64,000 bases of DNA from Sphingomonas caeni (GTDB taxonomy: Bacteria > Pseudomonadota > Alphaproteobacteria > Sphingomonadales > Sphingomonadaceae), in assembly GCF_026013415.1 (NCBI RefSeq), contig NZ_JAPDOK010000001.1:124001-188000 (forward strand), written 5' to 3'. A model generated the notes under the pieces. The model saw only the letters and a program-made list of their open reading frames with translations, had not been told where the DNA came from and ran no database searches. Positions 53,283 to 64,000 of this stretch are shown piece by piece (positions within the stretch are counted from its first letter, which is position 1; each line of letters starts with the position of its first letter). The translations under genes were made by a program, and so were the position numbers.

Positions 53283-53678
53283 TCAGAAGACCTCCGCCAG
53301 CACTTCGCCGCCGACATTCTGCTCGCGCGCTTCCGCGTCCGAGAGAACGCCCTTGGGCGTCGAAACGATCGTGATGCCGAGGCCGTTGCGGATGCGCGGA
53401 AGATCCTGCGAACCCGAATAGACGCGGCGGCCGGGCTTCGAGACGCGGGCGACATGCTTGATCGCCGGCTGGCCCTCGAAATATTTCAGCTCGATGCGGA
53501 TGCCGGCCGCGGGGCCCATCTGCTCGTCCGAATAGCCACGGATATAACCCTCGCGCTGGAGGACATCGAGAACCCGCGCACGAAGCTTCGACGCCGGCGT
53601 CAGGACGGAGTCCTTCCGGGCGCGCTGGCCGTTGCGGATGCGGGTGAGCATATCACCCAGGGGATCGGTCAAAGCCAT
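53283..53678 (-). CDS. rpsH: 30S ribosomal protein S8
   Basis: A 131-residue S8 ([20 protein letters not shown]-terminal [33 protein letters not shown]). In E. coli S8 represses the spc operon by binding L5 mRNA; whether that occurs here is untested. Confidence 0.99.
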   Translation of the reverse strand: MALTDPLGDMLTRIRNGQRARKDSVLTPASKLRARVLDVLQREGYIRGYSDEQMGPAAGIRIELKYFEGQPAIKHVARVSKPGRRVYSGSQDLPRIRNGLGITIVSTPKGVLSDAEAREQNVGGEVLAEVF

Positions 53679-53688
53679 CTGTCAGTCC

Positions 53689-53994
53689 TTACCAGCTCGA
53701 CTTCACGACACCGGGGATCAGGCCACGAAGGGCGAGATCGCGCAGCATGACGCGGGCGAGACGGAACTTGCGGTAATAGGCGCGCGGGCGGCCCGTAATC
53801 TCGCAACGGTTGCGAACGCGGCCGGGGTTCCCGTTGCGGGGGATCTCGGCCATCTTCAGACGGGCCATCAGGCGCTCGGTATCGTCGAGCGACTGGTCCT
53901 TCGCCATTGCCTTCAGCTTCGCATAACGGCCGGCATATTTCTTCACCAGCTTCTTGCGACGCTCATTCTTGTTGATCGAACTCAGTTTCGCCAT
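53689..53994 (-). CDS. rpsN: 30S ribosomal protein S14 (zinc-independent form)
   Basis: A 101-residue S14. Only one Cys ([16 protein letters not shown]) is present, so this is the long C-minus form that does not bind zinc. Normal position between rplE and rpsH. Confidence 0.98.
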   Translation of the reverse strand: MAKLSSINKNERRKKLVKKYAGRYAKLKAMAKDQSLDDTERLMARLKMAEIPRNGNPGRVRNRCEITGRPRAYYRKFRLARVMLRDLALRGLIPGVVKSSW

Positions 53995-54012
53995 GGACTT
54001 AAGCTCTCTTTG

Positions 54013-54591
54013 TTACGCTGCCTGCTTCTCTTCCGCGTCAAGCGGGAAGGGGAAGCCGAAGAGACGGAGAAGCTCGCGGGCCTCGTCGTCGGTCTTTGCG
54101 GTGGTGGTGACGATCACGTCCATGCCGCGCACCTTTTCGATGCGGTCATAGTTGATCTCGGGGAACACGATCTGCTCCTTGATGCCCATGGCATAGTTGC
54201 CACGGCCGTCGAAGCTGTTCGGGTTCACGCCACGGAAATCGCGGATGCGGGGCATTGCGATGGTGATCAGGCGGTCGAGAAACTCGAACATCCGCTCGCG
54301 GCGCAGCGTGACCTTGCAGCCGACGGGCATGCCCTCGCGCAGCTTGAACTGCGCGATCGACTTCTTCGCCTTGGTGATGACAGGCTTCTGGCCGGCGATC
54401 AGCTCCATTTCCTGGGCTGCCTGCTCGACCTTCTTCTTGTCCTGGGTCGCCTCACCGACACCCATGTTCAGGGTGATCTTGGTGATCTTGGGGACCTCCA
54501 TGACGTTCTTGTAGCCGAACTTCTCGGTCATCGCCTTGGCGATCTCCGAGTCGTACTTCGAACGCATGCGCGGCACGTATTTGTCAGCCAT
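54013..54591 (-). CDS. rplE: 50S ribosomal protein L5
   Basis: A 192-residue L5 ([39 protein letters not shown]). Binds 5S rRNA. The ATG at 54589-54591 is inside the end of rplX, an 8-bp overlap. Confidence 0.98.
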   Translation of the reverse strand: MADKYVPRMRSKYDSEIAKAMTEKFGYKNVMEVPKITKITLNMGVGEATQDKKKVEQAAQEMELIAGQKPVITKAKKSIAQFKLREGMPVGCKVTLRRERMFEFLDRLITIAMPRIRDFRGVNPNSFDGRGNYAMGIKEQIVFPEINYDRIEKVRGMDVIVTTTAKTDDEARELLRLFGFPFPLDAEEKQAA

Positions 54592-54901
54592 TGATGACCT
54601 CCCCGGTCTTGACGGCGACGCGGACCTTCTTGCCGTCACGGGTTTCGAAACGGACGCGCGTGGCCTTGCCGTCGGCGGTCACGTGCGCGACCTTCGAGGC
54701 ATGCATCGGCGCCGCAGAACGCTTCAGGCCACCCTGCGGGTCGCCCTGGCTCGGCTTGGTGTGACGGACATGAACGTTGATGCCCTCGACGATGACCTTG
54801 CCCTCCTTGGGGAGCGCCTGGATCACGTCGCCGGTGCGGCCCTTGTCCTTGCCCGACAGGACGATCACCCGATCGCCCTTCTTGATCTTCGCAGCAGCCA
54901 T
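54584..54901 (-). CDS. rplX: 50S ribosomal protein L24
   Basis: A 105-residue L24 with a KOW motif ([39 protein letters not shown]). Overlaps rplE by 8 bp and abuts rplN (one shared base). Confidence 0.98.
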   Translation of the reverse strand: MAAAKIKKGDRVIVLSGKDKGRTGDVIQALPKEGKVIVEGINVHVRHTKPSQGDPQGGLKRSAAPMHASKVAHVTADGKATRVRFETRDGKKVRVAVKTGEVING

Positions 54902-55269
54902 TACAGCACCTCAGGAGCGAGCGAGATGATCTTCATGAAGCCGCGCGTGCGCAGCTCGCGAACCACCGGCCCGAAGATACGGGTGCCGATCGGCTCCTCG
55001 TTCTTGTTGACCAGCACCGCGGCATTGCCGTCGAAGCGGATCACCGAGCCATCGGGACGGCGGATGTCCTTGGCGGTGCGGACGATGACCGCGCGATGCA
55101 CGTCACCCTTCTTCACCTTGCCGCGGGGAGCAGCTTCCTTGATGCTGACGACGATGACGTCGCCCACACCGGCCACGCGGCGCTTCGAGCCGCCCAGCAC
55201 CTTGATGCACTGCACCCGCTTCGCGCCGCTATTGTCAGCGACGTCGAGATTGGACTGCATCTGGATCAT
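54901..55269 (-). CDS. rplN: 50S ribosomal protein L14
   Basis: A 122-residue L14 ([31 protein letters not shown]). An 81-base gap to rpsQ upstream contains a small hairpin (cggcc/ggccg) and is the conventional S10/spc boundary. Confidence 0.99.
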   Translation of the reverse strand: MIQMQSNLDVADNSGAKRVQCIKVLGGSKRRVAGVGDVIVVSIKEAAPRGKVKKGDVHRAVIVRTAKDIRRPDGSVIRFDGNAAVLVNKNEEPIGTRIFGPVVRELRTRGFMKIISLAPEVL

Positions 55270-55350
55270 CGATCCGGTTCCTTCTCTCTTGGCCTACCGA
55301 GACACGTCCCGGGGGTTCCACTAAAACACGGCCTTGGGGGCCGAATGGCT

Positions 55351-55617
55351 TCAGGCGTCGGCCTTGGCTGGCGTCGCGTGGGTGTTGACCCGCTCGATCA
55401 CCTTCCAGGTCTTCAGCTTCGACAGCGGCGCAGTCTCTTCGATGCGCACGGTCTCGCCGGCCTTGTATTCGTTGCCCTCGTCATGGGCGTGGTACTTCTT
55501 CGAGCGGCGGATGATCTTGCCGTAGAGCGGGTGCTTCACCTTCCGCTCCACCAGCACGACAACCGTCTTGTCGCCCTTGTCCGAGACAATATTCCCGGTC
55601 AGCACGCGCTTCGGCAT
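55351..55617 (-). CDS. rpsQ: 30S ribosomal protein S17
   Basis: An 88-residue S17 ([46 protein letters not shown]), an OB-fold primary 16S rRNA binder. Last gene of the classical S10 operon. Confidence 0.99.
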   Translation of the reverse strand: MPKRVLTGNIVSDKGDKTVVVLVERKVKHPLYGKIIRRSKKYHAHDEGNEYKAGETVRIEETAPLSKLKTWKVIERVNTHATPAKADA

Positions 55618-55630
55618 GTGTCTCGTCCTC

Positions 55631-55834
55631 TTACTTCGCAGCCGAGCGCGAGCGCTCGTTCTGCAGCGTCTTGATGCGGGCGATGTCCTTGCGGACCTCC
55701 TTCACGCGGCTCGGCTTCTCGAGCTGGCTCGTCGCGGCCTGGAAACGGAGGTTGAACGCCTCGCGCTTGAGCTCGCCGAGCTGCTCGGTCAGCTGGTCCT
55801 CGGTCTTCGCCCGAAGGTCGTGTGCTTTCGTCAT
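55631..55834 (-). CDS. rpmC: 50S ribosomal protein L29
   Basis: A 67-residue L29 ([56 protein letters not shown]), a two-helix protein near the exit tunnel. Start at 55832-55834, immediately after rplP. Confidence 0.98.
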   Translation of the reverse strand: MTKAHDLRAKTEDQLTEQLGELKREAFNLRFQAATSQLEKPSRVKEVRKDIARIKTLQNERSRSAAK

Positions 55835-55839
55835 CTTGT

Positions 55840-56271
55840 TCAACCCTCCAGGTGCGACGTGTCGCCGAGGCGCGCCACGACCTTGGTCTTGATCGGCAGC
55901 TTCATCGCGGCGCGGCTGAAAGCTTCCGCGGCGAGCGGGCCGGGAACGCCATCCAGTTCGAACAAGATGCGGCCGGGCTTCACGCGCGCCGCCCAATATT
56001 CGAGACCGCCCTTGCCCGAGCCCATGCGGACTTCGGCAGGCTTGGACGAGACCGGCACGTCCGGGAAGATGCGGATCCACAAACGCCCCTGGCGCTTGAT
56101 GTGGCGCGTGATCGCGCGGCGGGCCGCCTCGATCTGACGCGCGGTGATCCGCTCGGGCTCCATCGCCTTCAGGCCGTACGAGCCGAAGTTCAGCGTCGCG
56201 CCGCCCTTGGCATCGCCATGAATGCGACCCTTGAACTGCTTGCGGAACTTGGTCTTTTTCGGTTGCAGCAT
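55840..56271 (-). CDS. rplP: 50S ribosomal protein L16
   Basis: A 143-residue L16 ([71 protein letters not shown]), at the peptidyl-transferase/A-site region. Confidence 0.99.
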   Translation of the reverse strand: MLQPKKTKFRKQFKGRIHGDAKGGATLNFGSYGLKAMEPERITARQIEAARRAITRHIKRQGRLWIRIFPDVPVSSKPAEVRMGSGKGGLEYWAARVKPGRILFELDGVPGPLAAEAFSRAAMKLPIKTKVVARLGDTSHLEG

Positions 56272-56282
56272 TGTCTATGTCC

Positions 56283-56984
56283 TCAGCGGCGCGGATCGGG
56301 GCGAACGCCCGAGGTCTGCGCTTCGACATTGAGCCGGTCCTGCGCCATCGGATCGTGGCCCAGGATCTCGCCCTTGAAGATCCACACCTTCACGCCGCAC
56401 ACGCCATAGGCGGTGTGTGCAGTGGCTTCGGCGTAATCGACATTGGCGCGCAGCGTGTGCAGCGGAACCCGGCCCTCGCGATACCATTCGGTGCGCGCGA
56501 TCTCGGCGCCGCCGAGACGGCCGCCGCAGGTGATCCGGATGCCCTCGGCGCCGAGACGCAGCGCCGACTGCACCGCGCGCTTCATCGCGCGGCGGAAGGC
56601 GATGCGGCGCTCGAGCTGCTCGGCAACGCCCTGCGCGACGAGCTTGGCGTCGACTTCGGGCTTGCGGATCTCGACGATGTTCAGGCTCACGTCCGAGCTG
56701 GTCATCGCGCCGAGCGTCTTGCGCAGCTTCTCGATGTCCGCGCCCTTCTTGCCGATGATCACGCCGGGGCGCGCGGCATAGATGGAGATGCGGCACAGCT
56801 TGGCCGGACGCTCGATCACCACCTTCGAGATCGCGGCCTGGGGCAGCGTCTTCATGATGAACTGGCGGATCTTGAGATCCTCCAGCAGCAGGCGGCCATA
56901 ATCGGCGCCCTCGGCGTACCAGCGGCTATCCCAGGTCCGGTTGATCTGGAGGCGCAGGCCGATCGGATTGCTCTTCTGACCCAT
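56283..56984 (-). CDS. rpsC: 30S ribosomal protein S3
   Basis: A 233-residue S3 with an N-terminal KH domain containing [19 protein letters not shown] and the C-terminal domain ending in VRPDPRR. Surrounds the mRNA entry channel. Shares one base with rplV. Confidence 0.99.
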   Translation of the reverse strand: MGQKSNPIGLRLQINRTWDSRWYAEGADYGRLLLEDLKIRQFIMKTLPQAAISKVVIERPAKLCRISIYAARPGVIIGKKGADIEKLRKTLGAMTSSDVSLNIVEIRKPEVDAKLVAQGVAEQLERRIAFRRAMKRAVQSALRLGAEGIRITCGGRLGGAEIARTEWYREGRVPLHTLRANVDYAEATAHTAYGVCGVKVWIFKGEILGHDPMAQDRLNVEAQTSGVRPDPRR

Positions 56985-57361
56985 TATGCTTCTTCCTGCT
57001 CGCGGACGACGATACGAAGACGGCTGAAGGGCTTCAGGATGCGGGTGGACTTGCCACGGCCGCGGGTGTGGAAGCGCTTCATCGTGATCGACTTGCCGAC
57101 CGACGCCTCGGCGACGACGAGCGCGTCGACGTCGAGGTTGTGGTTGTTCTCCGCATTGGCGATCGCCGAGGCGAGCACCTTGCGCGCGTCCACGGCCATC
57201 GCCTTGGTCGAGAACTGGAGGATGTTCATCGCATCGCCGACCTTCTTGCCGCGGATCAGCGCCGCGACGAGGCCCAGCTTCTGCGCCGAACCGCGAATCT
57301 GCGTGCCGACCGAGAGAGCCTCGTTATCGGCAACGCGACGGGGTGCCTTAGGCTTGGACAT
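56984..57361 (-). CDS. rplV: 50S ribosomal protein L22
   Basis: A 125-residue L22 ([55 protein letters not shown]), lining the exit tunnel; ends with the tunnel loop [20 protein letters not shown]. Confidence 0.99.
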   Translation of the reverse strand: MSKPKAPRRVADNEALSVGTQIRGSAQKLGLVAALIRGKKVGDAMNILQFSTKAMAVDARKVLASAIANAENNHNLDVDALVVAEASVGKSITMKRFHTRGRGKSTRILKPFSRLRIVVREQEEA

Positions 57362-57636
57362 CAGCGCTTGCCCTTCTTGTCGGCGGCATGGCCGGGGAAG
57401 AAGCGCGTCGGCGCGAACTCGCCGAGCTTCATGCCGACCATATCCTCGTTGACCGAGACCGGCACGAACTTGCGGCCGTTATAGACGCTGAAGGTCAGGC
57501 CGACGAAGTCCGGCAGGATCGTCGAGCGGCGCGACCAGGTCTTGATCGGCGCGCGCGCGTTGGTCTCCTGAGCGACCTGCGCCTTCTTCAGCAGATGGAG
57601 GTCCACGAACGGACCCTTCCAGATGGAACGAGCCAT
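57361..57636 (-). CDS. rpsS: 30S ribosomal protein S19
   Basis: A 91-residue S19 ([64 protein letters not shown]), at the 30S head. Starts one base after rplB ends. Confidence 0.99.
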   Translation of the reverse strand: MARSIWKGPFVDLHLLKKAQVAQETNARAPIKTWSRRSTILPDFVGLTFSVYNGRKFVPVSVNEDMVGMKLGEFAPTRFFPGHAADKKGKR

Positions 57637-58485
57637 TTACTTCTTCCTCGCGTGACGCGACCGGATGATCATCTTGTCGGTCGATTTGTTGTGACGAGTG
57701 CGGGCACCCTTGGTCGGCTTGCCCCAGGGCGTAACCGGATGACGGCCGCCCGAGGTCCGGCCTTCGCCGCCGCCATGGGGGTGATCGACCGGGTTCTTGG
57801 CGACGCCGCGGGTCAGCGGGCGGATGCCCTTCCAACGGTTGCGGCCGGCCTTGCCCAGATTGGTATTCTGGTTGTCGGGGTTCGACACCGCGCCGACGGT
57901 CGCCATGCAATTGCCGTGGATGTAGCGCTGCTCGCCCGAGTTGAGGCGGACGATCACCATGCCGCGGTCACGGCCGACGACCTGCACATAGGTGCCCGCC
58001 GAACGCGCGATCTGGCCGCCCTTGCCGGGCTTCATCTCGACATTGTGCACGATCGTGCCGACCGGCATCGACGCGAGTTCCATCGCGTTGCCCGGCTTCA
58101 CGTCGGTCTTCTTGCCCGCGATCACCTTGTCGCCGACGGCGAGGCGCTGCGGCGCGATGATGTACGCGACATTGGCCTTGCCCTCGGGGCTGTCGCCATA
58201 GTTGACGAGCGCGATGAAGGCGGTGCGGTTAGGATCATATTCGATCCGCTCCACGGTGCCCTCGACGTCCCACAGGCGGCGCTTGAAATCGACGATGCGA
58301 TAGCGCTGCTTGTGGCCGCCCGCGATGCCGCGCGAGGTGACATGGCCCTTGTTGTTGCGGCCGCCGGTCTTGTTCTTGCCCTCGGTCAGCGCCTTGACCG
58401 GGCGACCCTTGAACAGACCCGAACGGTCGATCAGGATCAGGCCACGGCGAGCCGGCGACGTCGGATTGTAATTCTTGAGTGCCAT
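57637..58485 (-). CDS. rplB: 50S ribosomal protein L2
   Basis: A 282-residue L2 ([52 protein letters not shown]) with the SH3-like and OB folds and the conserved [34 protein letters not shown] loop near the peptidyl-transferase centre. Confidence 0.99.
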   Translation of the reverse strand: MALKNYNPTSPARRGLILIDRSGLFKGRPVKALTEGKNKTGGRNNKGHVTSRGIAGGHKQRYRIVDFKRRLWDVEGTVERIEYDPNRTAFIALVNYGDSPEGKANVAYIIAPQRLAVGDKVIAGKKTDVKPGNAMELASMPVGTIVHNVEMKPGKGGQIARSAGTYVQVVGRDRGMVIVRLNSGEQRYIHGNCMATVGAVSNPDNQNTNLGKAGRNRWKGIRPLTRGVAKNPVDHPHGGGEGRTSGGRHPVTPWGKPTKGARTRHNKSTDKMIIRSRHARKK

Positions 58486-58489
58486 TGCC

Positions 58490-58804
58490 TCAGATCCCCG
58501 TCGTCACGTCGATCTGGTCGCCATCGGCGAGCGTCACGATCGCTTTCTTCATGTCAGACCGCTGGTAGGGCTTGCCCTTCCACTTCTTGGTCTTGCCCTT
58601 CTGGACGATGGTGTTGACGCCGGTGACCTTGACCGAGAACAGCGCCTCGACGGCGGCTTTGATCTCGGGCTTGGTCGCGTCGCCAGCCACCTTGAACACA
58701 ACCGCGTTGTGCTCGGAGACCAAAGTCGACTTTTCGGTGATGTGCGGCGCGACGATCACGTCATAATGACGGTTGTCGACAGCGGCCTTCTGCTTCTTAG
58801 CCAT
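58490..58804 (-). CDS. rplW: 50S ribosomal protein L23
   Basis: A 104-residue L23 ([60 protein letters not shown]), docking site for trigger factor and SRP. Overlaps rplD by 8 bp. Confidence 0.99.
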   Translation of the reverse strand: MAKKQKAAVDNRHYDVIVAPHITEKSTLVSEHNAVVFKVAGDATKPEIKAAVEALFSVKVTGVNTIVQKGKTKKWKGKPYQRSDMKKAIVTLADGDQIDVTTGI

Positions 58805-59423
58805 TGAAGCGCGCCTCCAGCTTCTCGACGGCAGCGCGGGTGAGAACCAGCGTGTCGTGCTTCAGGATGTCGTAGACGTTGGCGCCGATCGCCGGCAGCA
58901 CGTTGACGGTGTGGACGTTGCCCGCCGCCAGCGCGAAGTTGGTCTCGACGGCGTCGCCATCGATCACCAGCGTCTTGCCCAGGCCCAGCTTCGCGAAGCT
59001 CGCGGTCAGCGCCTTGGTCTTCGGGTCGATCGCCAGATTGTCGAGGACGACGAGCGAGCCGGCCTTGGCGTGGCTCGACAGCGCCATGCGCAGGCCGAGC
59101 TGGCGGACCTTCTTGTTCAGCGACGGATTGAAGTCACGGACGCGGGCGCCATGCGCCTTGCCGCCGCCGATGAAGATCGGCGCCTTGCGGTCGCCGTGAC
59201 GGGCGGTGCCGCCACCCTTCTGGCGGCCGAACTTCTTGCCTGTACGCGCGACATCCGAGCGCTCGCGGGTACCGCGCGCGGTGGCGCGGCGCTTCTCGAG
59301 CTGCCAGGTGACGACGCGGTGCAGGATGTCCGCGCGGGGCTCGACGGCGAAAATCTCGTCGTTGAGCTCGAGCTCGGCGCCCTTGGCAGCCTTGCCGTCG
59401 AGGGTTTGAACCTTGACCTTCAC
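58797..59423 (-). CDS. rplD: 50S ribosomal protein L4
   Basis: A 208-residue L4 ([43 protein letters not shown]), with the exit-tunnel loop. In enterobacteria L4 also represses the S10 operon by attenuation; no comparable regulatory leader could be confirmed here. Confidence 0.98.
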   Translation of the reverse strand: MKVKVQTLDGKAAKGAELELNDEIFAVEPRADILHRVVTWQLEKRRATARGTRERSDVARTGKKFGRQKGGGTARHGDRKAPIFIGGGKAHGARVRDFNPSLNKKVRQLGLRMALSSHAKAGSLVVLDNLAIDPKTKALTASFAKLGLGKTLVIDGDAVETNFALAAGNVHTVNVLPAIGANVYDILKHDTLVLTRAAVEKLEARFNG

Positions 59424-59425
59424 GT

Positions 59426-60286
59426 TCAGCCCTCCTGGCCGGTGGTGGCGTCGCCATCGGTGGCGCCGCTGATTTCGGCATCGGTCTGACCGGCGCCATG
59501 GGCGTCGGCAGCGGCAACGCCGGCTGCAACTTCTTCTGCGCTCGGATCGTGCGGGATCTCATGGATCGCGCCTTCTTCGACCGACATCACGACATGCTCT
59601 TCGCCATGCTTCGGATCGCGGATCGCGGCGGGGAACGGAACGCCCTCAGGCGCAGCGATCTTCACGCTATCCTTGACGAACAGCCAGCCGCCCTTCGATC
59701 CGGGCACCGAGCCCTTGACGAAGATCAGGCCGCGCTCGACGTCGGTGCCGACGATTTCGAGATTCTGCTGGGTGCGGTTCTTGTCGCCCATATGGCCGGC
59801 CATCTTCTTGTTCTTGAAGACCTTGCCCGGATCCTGGCGCTGACCGGTCGAACCAAGCGCACGGTGGCTGATCGAGACGCCGTGCGTCGCGCGCATGCCC
59901 CCGAAGCCCCAGCGCTTCATGCCGCCCTGGAAGCCCTTGCCCTGGGTCTTGCCCTGGATATCGACGAACTGGCCGGCGACATAATGGTCGGCCGAGATTT
60001 CGGCGCCGATATCGAGCAGGGCATCAGCATCGACGCGGAATTCCGCGACGACCGCCTTGGGCTCGACCTCGGCCTTGCCGAATACGCCGCGCTGCGGCTT
60101 GGCGACATTCTTCGCCTTCGCGGTGCCGGCGCCGAGCTGGACGGCGACATAACCGTCGCGGTCCGCGGTCTTCTGGCCGACAACCTGGAGACCCTCGAGG
60201 CTCAGGACGGTGACGGGCACATGCCGGCCATCGGGCTGAAATACGCGGGTCATCCCCAACTTCTTCGCGATCACGCCAGTGCGCAT
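59426..60286 (-). CDS. rplC: 50S ribosomal protein L3 with acidic C-terminal extension
   Basis: A 286-residue L3. The core ([15 protein letters not shown] at the start, [40 protein letters not shown] near 150) is normal to about residue 222. It is followed by about 60 residues rich in Glu, Asp, Ala and Gly ([19 protein letters not shown] to GDATTGQEG). E. coli L3 is about 209 residues. The extension would lie outside the folded core; function unknown. Confidence 0.98.
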   Translation of the reverse strand: MRTGVIAKKLGMTRVFQPDGRHVPVTVLSLEGLQVVGQKTADRDGYVAVQLGAGTAKAKNVAKPQRGVFGKAEVEPKAVVAEFRVDADALLDIGAEISADHYVAGQFVDIQGKTQGKGFQGGMKRWGFGGMRATHGVSISHRALGSTGQRQDPGKVFKNKKMAGHMGDKNRTQQNLEIVGTDVERGLIFVKGSVPGSKGGWLFVKDSVKIAAPEGVPFPAAIRDPKHGEEHVVMSVEEGAIHEIPHDPSAEEVAAGVAAADAHGAGQTDAEISGATDGDATTGQEG

Positions 60287-60603
60287 GATCCATGCTCCTA
60301 TACAGAGGCACCCTCGGGAAAAGCCCCTCGGGTGCGTGCCTCAGCCCAAAAATGCGATGCGAGCCCCCGTCTGGGCTGAGTTCCCGCCCGAAAGCGGAAA
60401 CGACGGGGGACGCAGGCCCGGGCAAGCCCGGCGGTATCCCTATCTCGTTTGAGGTTTTACCCTCTGTGGCGCCTTGCGTTGGATCCTTCAGATCCGGTCG
60501 AGGCGCCTGCACTCACCCGATTCGGGGAGTGCGAAACTCGGTTGGAGGCGCGCCTTTAGGTCAGCTTCGCTTCCATGTCCACCCCTGCGGGATGGGTTTT
60601 CGA
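60287..60603 (-). other. 317-nt structured gap between rpsJ and rplC
   Basis: No gene fits here. On the minus strand I see a nested stem gcgcct/aggcgc enclosing gcactc/gagtgc, a ggatc/gatcc hairpin, ctcagccca/tgggctgag pairing over about 35 bases, and gcaccc/gggtgc just before the rplC ribosome binding site (TATAGGAG). In most bacteria rpsJ and rplC are nearly adjacent. The region may be a processing site, an internal promoter or a ribosomal-protein-binding leader. Confidence 0.6.
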
Positions 60604-60915
60604 TCAAGCCAGCTTGATCTCGACATCGACGCCGGCGGCGAGGTCCAGCTTCATCAGCGCGTCGACCGTCTGCGGGGTCGGCTGAACGATGTCCAGCATG
60701 CGCTTGTAGGTGCGGGTCTCGAACTGCTCGCGCGACTTCTTGTCGATGTGCGGGCCGCGGTTCACGGTGAACTTGTCGATGTGGGTAGGCAGGGGGATCG
60801 GGCCACGGATCAGCGCGCCGGTACGTCGCGCGGTGTCGGCGATGTCGCCGGCAGCCTGGTCGAGCACTCGGTGGTCGAACGCCTTCAGGCGAATGCGGAT
60901 ATTCTGGGTTTCCAT
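60604..60915 (-). CDS. rpsJ: 30S ribosomal protein S10 (NusE)
   Basis: A 103-residue S10 ([72 protein letters not shown]). It also acts as NusE with NusB at boxA in antitermination. First gene of the S10 block, separated from tuf by a terminator. Confidence 0.99.
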   Translation of the reverse strand: METQNIRIRLKAFDHRVLDQAAGDIADTARRTGALIRGPIPLPTHIDKFTVNRGPHIDKKSREQFETRTYKRMLDIVQPTPQTVDALMKLDLAAGVDVEIKLA

Positions 60916-61014
60916 GGTGTCCTGCCGATTTGAAAGAGCGGGCTTCTAACGAAGCTCTTGCTGTTCGTGTGAAACTGGAGGCGGGCCCTTACAGGTGCCT
61001 CTGACAAAAATCAA

Positions 61015-61049
61015 CCGCCCGGCGCTTCGTTTGCTGAAGCGCCGGGCGG
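61015..61049 (-). terminator. Terminator of tuf
   Basis: 14-bp perfect arms ccgcccggcgcttc/gaagcgccgggcgg around gtttgct, with ttgatttttgtc following on the minus strand. It lies just after the tuf stop, so rpsJ and the rest of S10 need a promoter of their own in 60916-61014. Confidence 0.88.
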
Positions 61050-61060
61050 CTGGATTTTGC

Positions 61061-62254
61061 TTACTTGTCGATCGAGGCGACGACGCCCGCGCCGACGGTA
61101 CGGCCGCCTTCACGGATCGTGAAGCGCTGGCCGACGTCCATGGCGATCGGCGCGATGAGCTTGACGCCAAGAGCCACTTCATCACCGGGCATGACCATCT
61201 CGGTGCCCGAGGGCAGCTCGATGGTGCCGGTCACGTCGGTCGTGCGGAAGTAGAACTGCGGACGATAGTTCGCGAAGAACGGCGTGTGACGGCCGCCCTC
61301 GTCCTTCGACAGCACATAGACCGACGACTGGAAGTCGGTGTGCGGCTTGATCGAACCCGGCTTGGCGAGCACCTGGCCACGCTCGACCTCTTCACGGCCG
61401 ACGCCGCGGATCAGCGCGCCGATGTTATCGCCGGCCTGGCCCTGATCGAGCAGCTTGCGGAACATTTCGACGCCCGTGACGGTGGTCTTGCGGACGGCTT
61501 CCTGGATGCCGACGATCTCGACTTCCTCGCCAACCTTGACGATGCCGGTCTCGACGCGGCCGGTGACGACCGTGCCGCGGCCCGAGATCGAGAACACGTC
61601 TTCGATCGGCATCATGAACGGCTTGTCGAGCGGACGCTCGGGCTGCGGGATCGACTCATCGACCGCCTTCATCAGCGCCAGGATCGCCTGCTTGCCGAGC
61701 ACGTCGTCCGAGCCCGAGAGCGCGGCGGTGGCCGAACCGCGGATGATGGGGATGTTGTCGCCGTCGAAGTCGCGCTTCGAAAGCTCCTCACGGACCTCCA
61801 TCTCGACCAGCTCGAGGATTTCCTCGTCGTCGACCAGATCGACCTTGTTGAGGAACACGACCATCGTCGGCACGCCGACCTGACGCGCGAGCAGGATGTG
61901 CTCCTTGGTCTGCGGCATCGGGCCGTCGGTGGCGGCGACCACGAGGATCGCGCCGTCCATCTGCGCCGCGCCGGTGATCATGTTCTTCACATAGTCGGCG
62001 TGGCCGGGGCAATCGACATGCGCATAGTGGCGCGCTTCGGTCTCATACTCGACGTGCGCGGTCGAGATGGTGATGCCGCGGGCGCGCTCTTCGGGCGCCT
62101 TGTCGATGTTGGCGAAGTCGACGGCTTCACCGCCGGTCGTCTCGGCCAGAACCTTGGTGATGGCGGCCGTCAGCGACGTCTTGCCATGGTCGACGTGACC
62201 GATGGTGCCGATGTTGAGGTGCGGCTTGTTCCGCTCGAATTTTGCCTTCGCCAT
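61061..62254 (-). CDS. tuf: Elongation factor Tu
   Basis: A 397-residue EF-Tu. G1 GHVDHGKT (19-26), DCPGH near 81, NKVD near 136; domains II and III follow. Delivers aminoacyl-tRNA to the ribosome. Lies 93 bp after fusA and ends at a strong terminator. Confidence 0.99.
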   Translation of the reverse strand: MAKAKFERNKPHLNIGTIGHVDHGKTSLTAAITKVLAETTGGEAVDFANIDKAPEERARGITISTAHVEYETEARHYAHVDCPGHADYVKNMITGAAQMDGAILVVAATDGPMPQTKEHILLARQVGVPTMVVFLNKVDLVDDEEILELVEMEVREELSKRDFDGDNIPIIRGSATAALSGSDDVLGKQAILALMKAVDESIPQPERPLDKPFMMPIEDVFSISGRGTVVTGRVETGIVKVGEEVEIVGIQEAVRKTTVTGVEMFRKLLDQGQAGDNIGALIRGVGREEVERGQVLAKPGSIKPHTDFQSSVYVLSKDEGGRHTPFFANYRPQFYFRTTDVTGTIELPSGTEMVMPGDEVALGVKLIAPIAMDVGQRFTIREGGRTVGAGVVASIDK

Positions 62255-62347
62255 TGTTTTCCTACCTTCTGGGTCTATTCCGCGCCGCCCAGGGACTCGC
62301 CGGAAGGCGGCCCCATAGCGGCTGTTTCCTGATTATGCCAGCCCGGC

Positions 62348-64000
62348 TTACGCCAGCTTGGCCTTCACTTCCTCGGCGACGTTCGCGGGAACCTCGTCGT
62401 AATGCGAGAACTGCATGCTGTACTGCGCGCGGCCCTGGGTGAACGAGCGGAGCTGGTTCACATAACCGAACATGTTCGCGAGCGGCACCATCGCCTCCAC
62501 CGTCTGCGCGTTGCCCCGCGTATCGGTGCCCTGGATCTGGCCACGGCGGCTGTTCATGTCGCCGATGACGTCGCCCAGATAGTCCTCCGGAGTGACGACC
62601 TCGACCTTCATGATCGGCTCGAGCAGCTTGATGCCCGACTTCTGGGCCACTTCGCGCATCGCGCCGCGGGCACAGATTTCGAACGCCAGCGCCGACGAGT
62701 CGACGTCGTGGTACGCGCCGTCATACAGCAGAACCTCGAAGTCGATGATCGGGAAGCCGACCAGCGAGCCCGTGGCCGCCGTCTCGCGGAAGCCCTTCTC
62801 GATCGCGGGGATATATTCCTTGGGAATATTGCCGCCCTTGATCTCGTCCTTGAAGATGATGCCCGAACCGCGCTCGCCCGGCGTGACCTTGACCTTCACG
62901 CGGCCGAACTGACCGGTACCGCCCGACTGCTTCTTGTGCGTGTAGTCCACGTCCACCGGCTTCGCGAGATATTCGCGATACGCCACCTGCGGCGCGCCGA
63001 CATTCGCCTCGACCTTGAACTCGCGCTTCATGCGGTCGACCAAGATCTCGAGATGGAGCTCGCCCATCCCCTTGATGATGGTCTGGCCGCTCTCGACGTC
63101 CGAGGTCACGCGGAACGAGGGGTCCTCGCGCGCCAGGCGATTCAGAGCGACGCCCATCTTCTCCTGGTCGGCCTTGGTCTTGGGCTCGACGGCCACCTCG
63201 ATGACGGGCTCCGGAAACTCCATGCGCTCGAGGATGATCGGCGCGTTGATCGCGCAGAGCGTGTCCCCGGTCGTGGTATCCTTGAGCCCCGCCAGCGCGA
63301 CGATGTCGCCGGCATACGCCACCTGGATGTCCTCACGGTCGTTCGCATGCATCAGCAGCATGCGGCCGACCTTTTCCTTCTTGTCCTTGACCGAATTGGT
63401 CACCTGCGACGCGGTTTCGAGCTTGCCCGAATAGATGCGCGCGAAGGTGAGCGTGCCGACAAAGGGATCGTTCATGATCTTGAACGCGAGCGCCGAGAAG
63501 GGCGCATCGTCTTCGGGCGGACGCGAATCGGGGGTCTCGCCGTCGAGCTTGAGGCCCTGGACCGGCGGGATGTCGAGCGGGCTCGGCAGATAGTCGACGA
63601 CGCAGTCGAGCAAAGGCTGGACGCCCTTGTTCTTGAACGCCGAACCGCACAGCACGGGGACGAACGAGAAGTTGAGCGTGCCCTTGCGGATCAGCGCCTT
63701 GAGCGTCGCGGCATCGGGAAGGTTGCCATCGAGATAGGCCTCCATCGCGCCGTCGTCCTGCTCGACAGCCATCTCGATCAGCTCGAGGCGCGCGGCCTCG
63801 GCGGCATCCTTCAGGTCGTCGGGGATCGCGGTGATCTCGAACTTCGCGCCCAGCGACTCCTCGAGCCAGATGATCGCTTCGTTGTTGACCAGATCGACCA
63901 GGCCCTTGAACCCGCCCTCGATGCCGATCGGGAGATAGAGCACGGCCGGACGCGCGCCGAGACGATCCTTGATCATCTCCACGCAGCGCTCGAAGTTCGC
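62348..64000 (-). CDS. fusA: Elongation factor G, N-terminus beyond the window edge
   Basis: 550 codons of EF-G are visible; the reading frame is open to base 64000, so the G1-G3 part of the GTPase domain lies outside. Present are the end of domain I with the G' insert ([30 protein letters not shown]), domain II, domain III, domain IV ([21 protein letters not shown]) and domain V ([28 protein letters not shown]). It translocates tRNA and mRNA. Upstream of tuf as in the str operon. Confidence 0.98.
   Translation of the reverse strand, partial: ANFERCVEMIKDRLGARPAVLYLPIGIEGGFKGLVDLVNNEAIIWLEESLGAKFEITAIPDDLKDAAEAARLELIEMAVEQDDGAMEAYLDGNLPDAATLKALIRKGTLNFSFVPVLCGSAFKNKGVQPLLDCVVDYLPSPLDIPPVQGLKLDGETPDSRPPEDDAPFSALAFKIMNDPFVGTLTFARIYSGKLETASQVTNSVKDKKEKVGRMLLMHANDREDIQVAYAGDIVALAGLKDTTTGDTLCAINAPIILERMEFPEPVIEVAVEPKTKADQEKMGVALNRLAREDPSFRVTSDVESGQTIIKGMGELHLEILVDRMKREFKVEANVGAPQVAYREYLAKPVDVDYTHKKQSGGTGQFGRVKVKVTPGERGSGIIFKDEIKGGNIPKEYIPAIEKGFRETAATGSLVGFPIIDFEVLLYDGAYHDVDSSALAFEICARGAMREVAQKSGIKLLEPIMKVEVVTPEDYLGDVIGDMNSRRGQIQGTDTRGNAQTVEAMVPLANMFGYVNQLRSFTQGRAQYSMQFSHYDEVPANVAEEVKAKLA

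Overview
The window looks like a chromosome segment of a high-GC alphaproteobacterium of the Sphingomonadaceae (Sphingomonas-like). The base composition is GC-rich with strong G/C third-position bias. Ribosomal genes follow the alphaproteobacterial order, and Adk has a zinc-type LID. The recurring inverted repeat built on gtcatcccggcgaaagccggga is common in sphingomonads. These assignments come from reading sequence; no search was run. I found no tRNA, rRNA, insertion sequence, prophage or CRISPR array.

Left part (1-14 kb) is mixed metabolism and envelope: a diheme cytochrome c running off the edge, an NAD-dependent epimerase, a diiron ferritin-like protein, a CoA-transferase operon (scoA / lipoprotein acid phosphatase / scoB), two tandem outer-membrane beta-barrel genes (the first frameshifted), a GST, a ThDP enzyme, a VOC protein, CsbD, a methyltransferase, a lipoprotein hydrolase and a ThiS-ThiG fusion. 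From 14 to 17 kb is a divergent operon aroQ-accB-accC-arsC-like (shikimate pathway and biotin carboxyl carrier/carboxylase), then purL. Downstream of purL come a long palindromic repeat, a structured leader and a five-gene run ending in a DUF418 membrane protein (19.9-23.2 kb). A small iron-storage unit follows (bfd-like and bfr), then an HPt protein and the outer-membrane/GTPase cluster yfgM-like/bamB/der/tusA-like, then panB. Between 30 and 41 kb are small membrane proteins with an XRE regulator, a 2OG-Fe(II) oxygenase, an ArsC/Spx-type protein, a GNAT, a five-bladed tachylectin-like propeller, guaA and a secreted prolyl oligopeptidase.

The right third (41-64 kb, minus strand) is the translation block: fusA (cut by the edge), tuf, rpsJ, then S10-spc from rplC to rplO, secY, adk, and separately rpsM-rpsK-rpoA and rplQ. 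The classical alpha operon is broken up. A two-component system and a tiny Lys/Pro/Ala-rich exported peptide lie between adk and rpsM. Two exported-protein genes with their own promoter and terminator lie between rpoA and rplQ.

The observations I consider most worth following are: (1) a roughly 160-nt non-coding element present twice (upstream of a DUF3052 gene and upstream of panB) with a boxA-like core and hairpins whose arms differ compensatorily; (2) the ThiS-ThiG fusion, where the ThiS Gly-Gly terminus is internal; (3) the tachylectin-like propeller; (4) the broken alpha operon with matching REP-type repeats on either side; (5) RG-rich and acidic extensions on ribosomal proteins S5 and L3, and a 317-nt structured gap between rpsJ and rplC.
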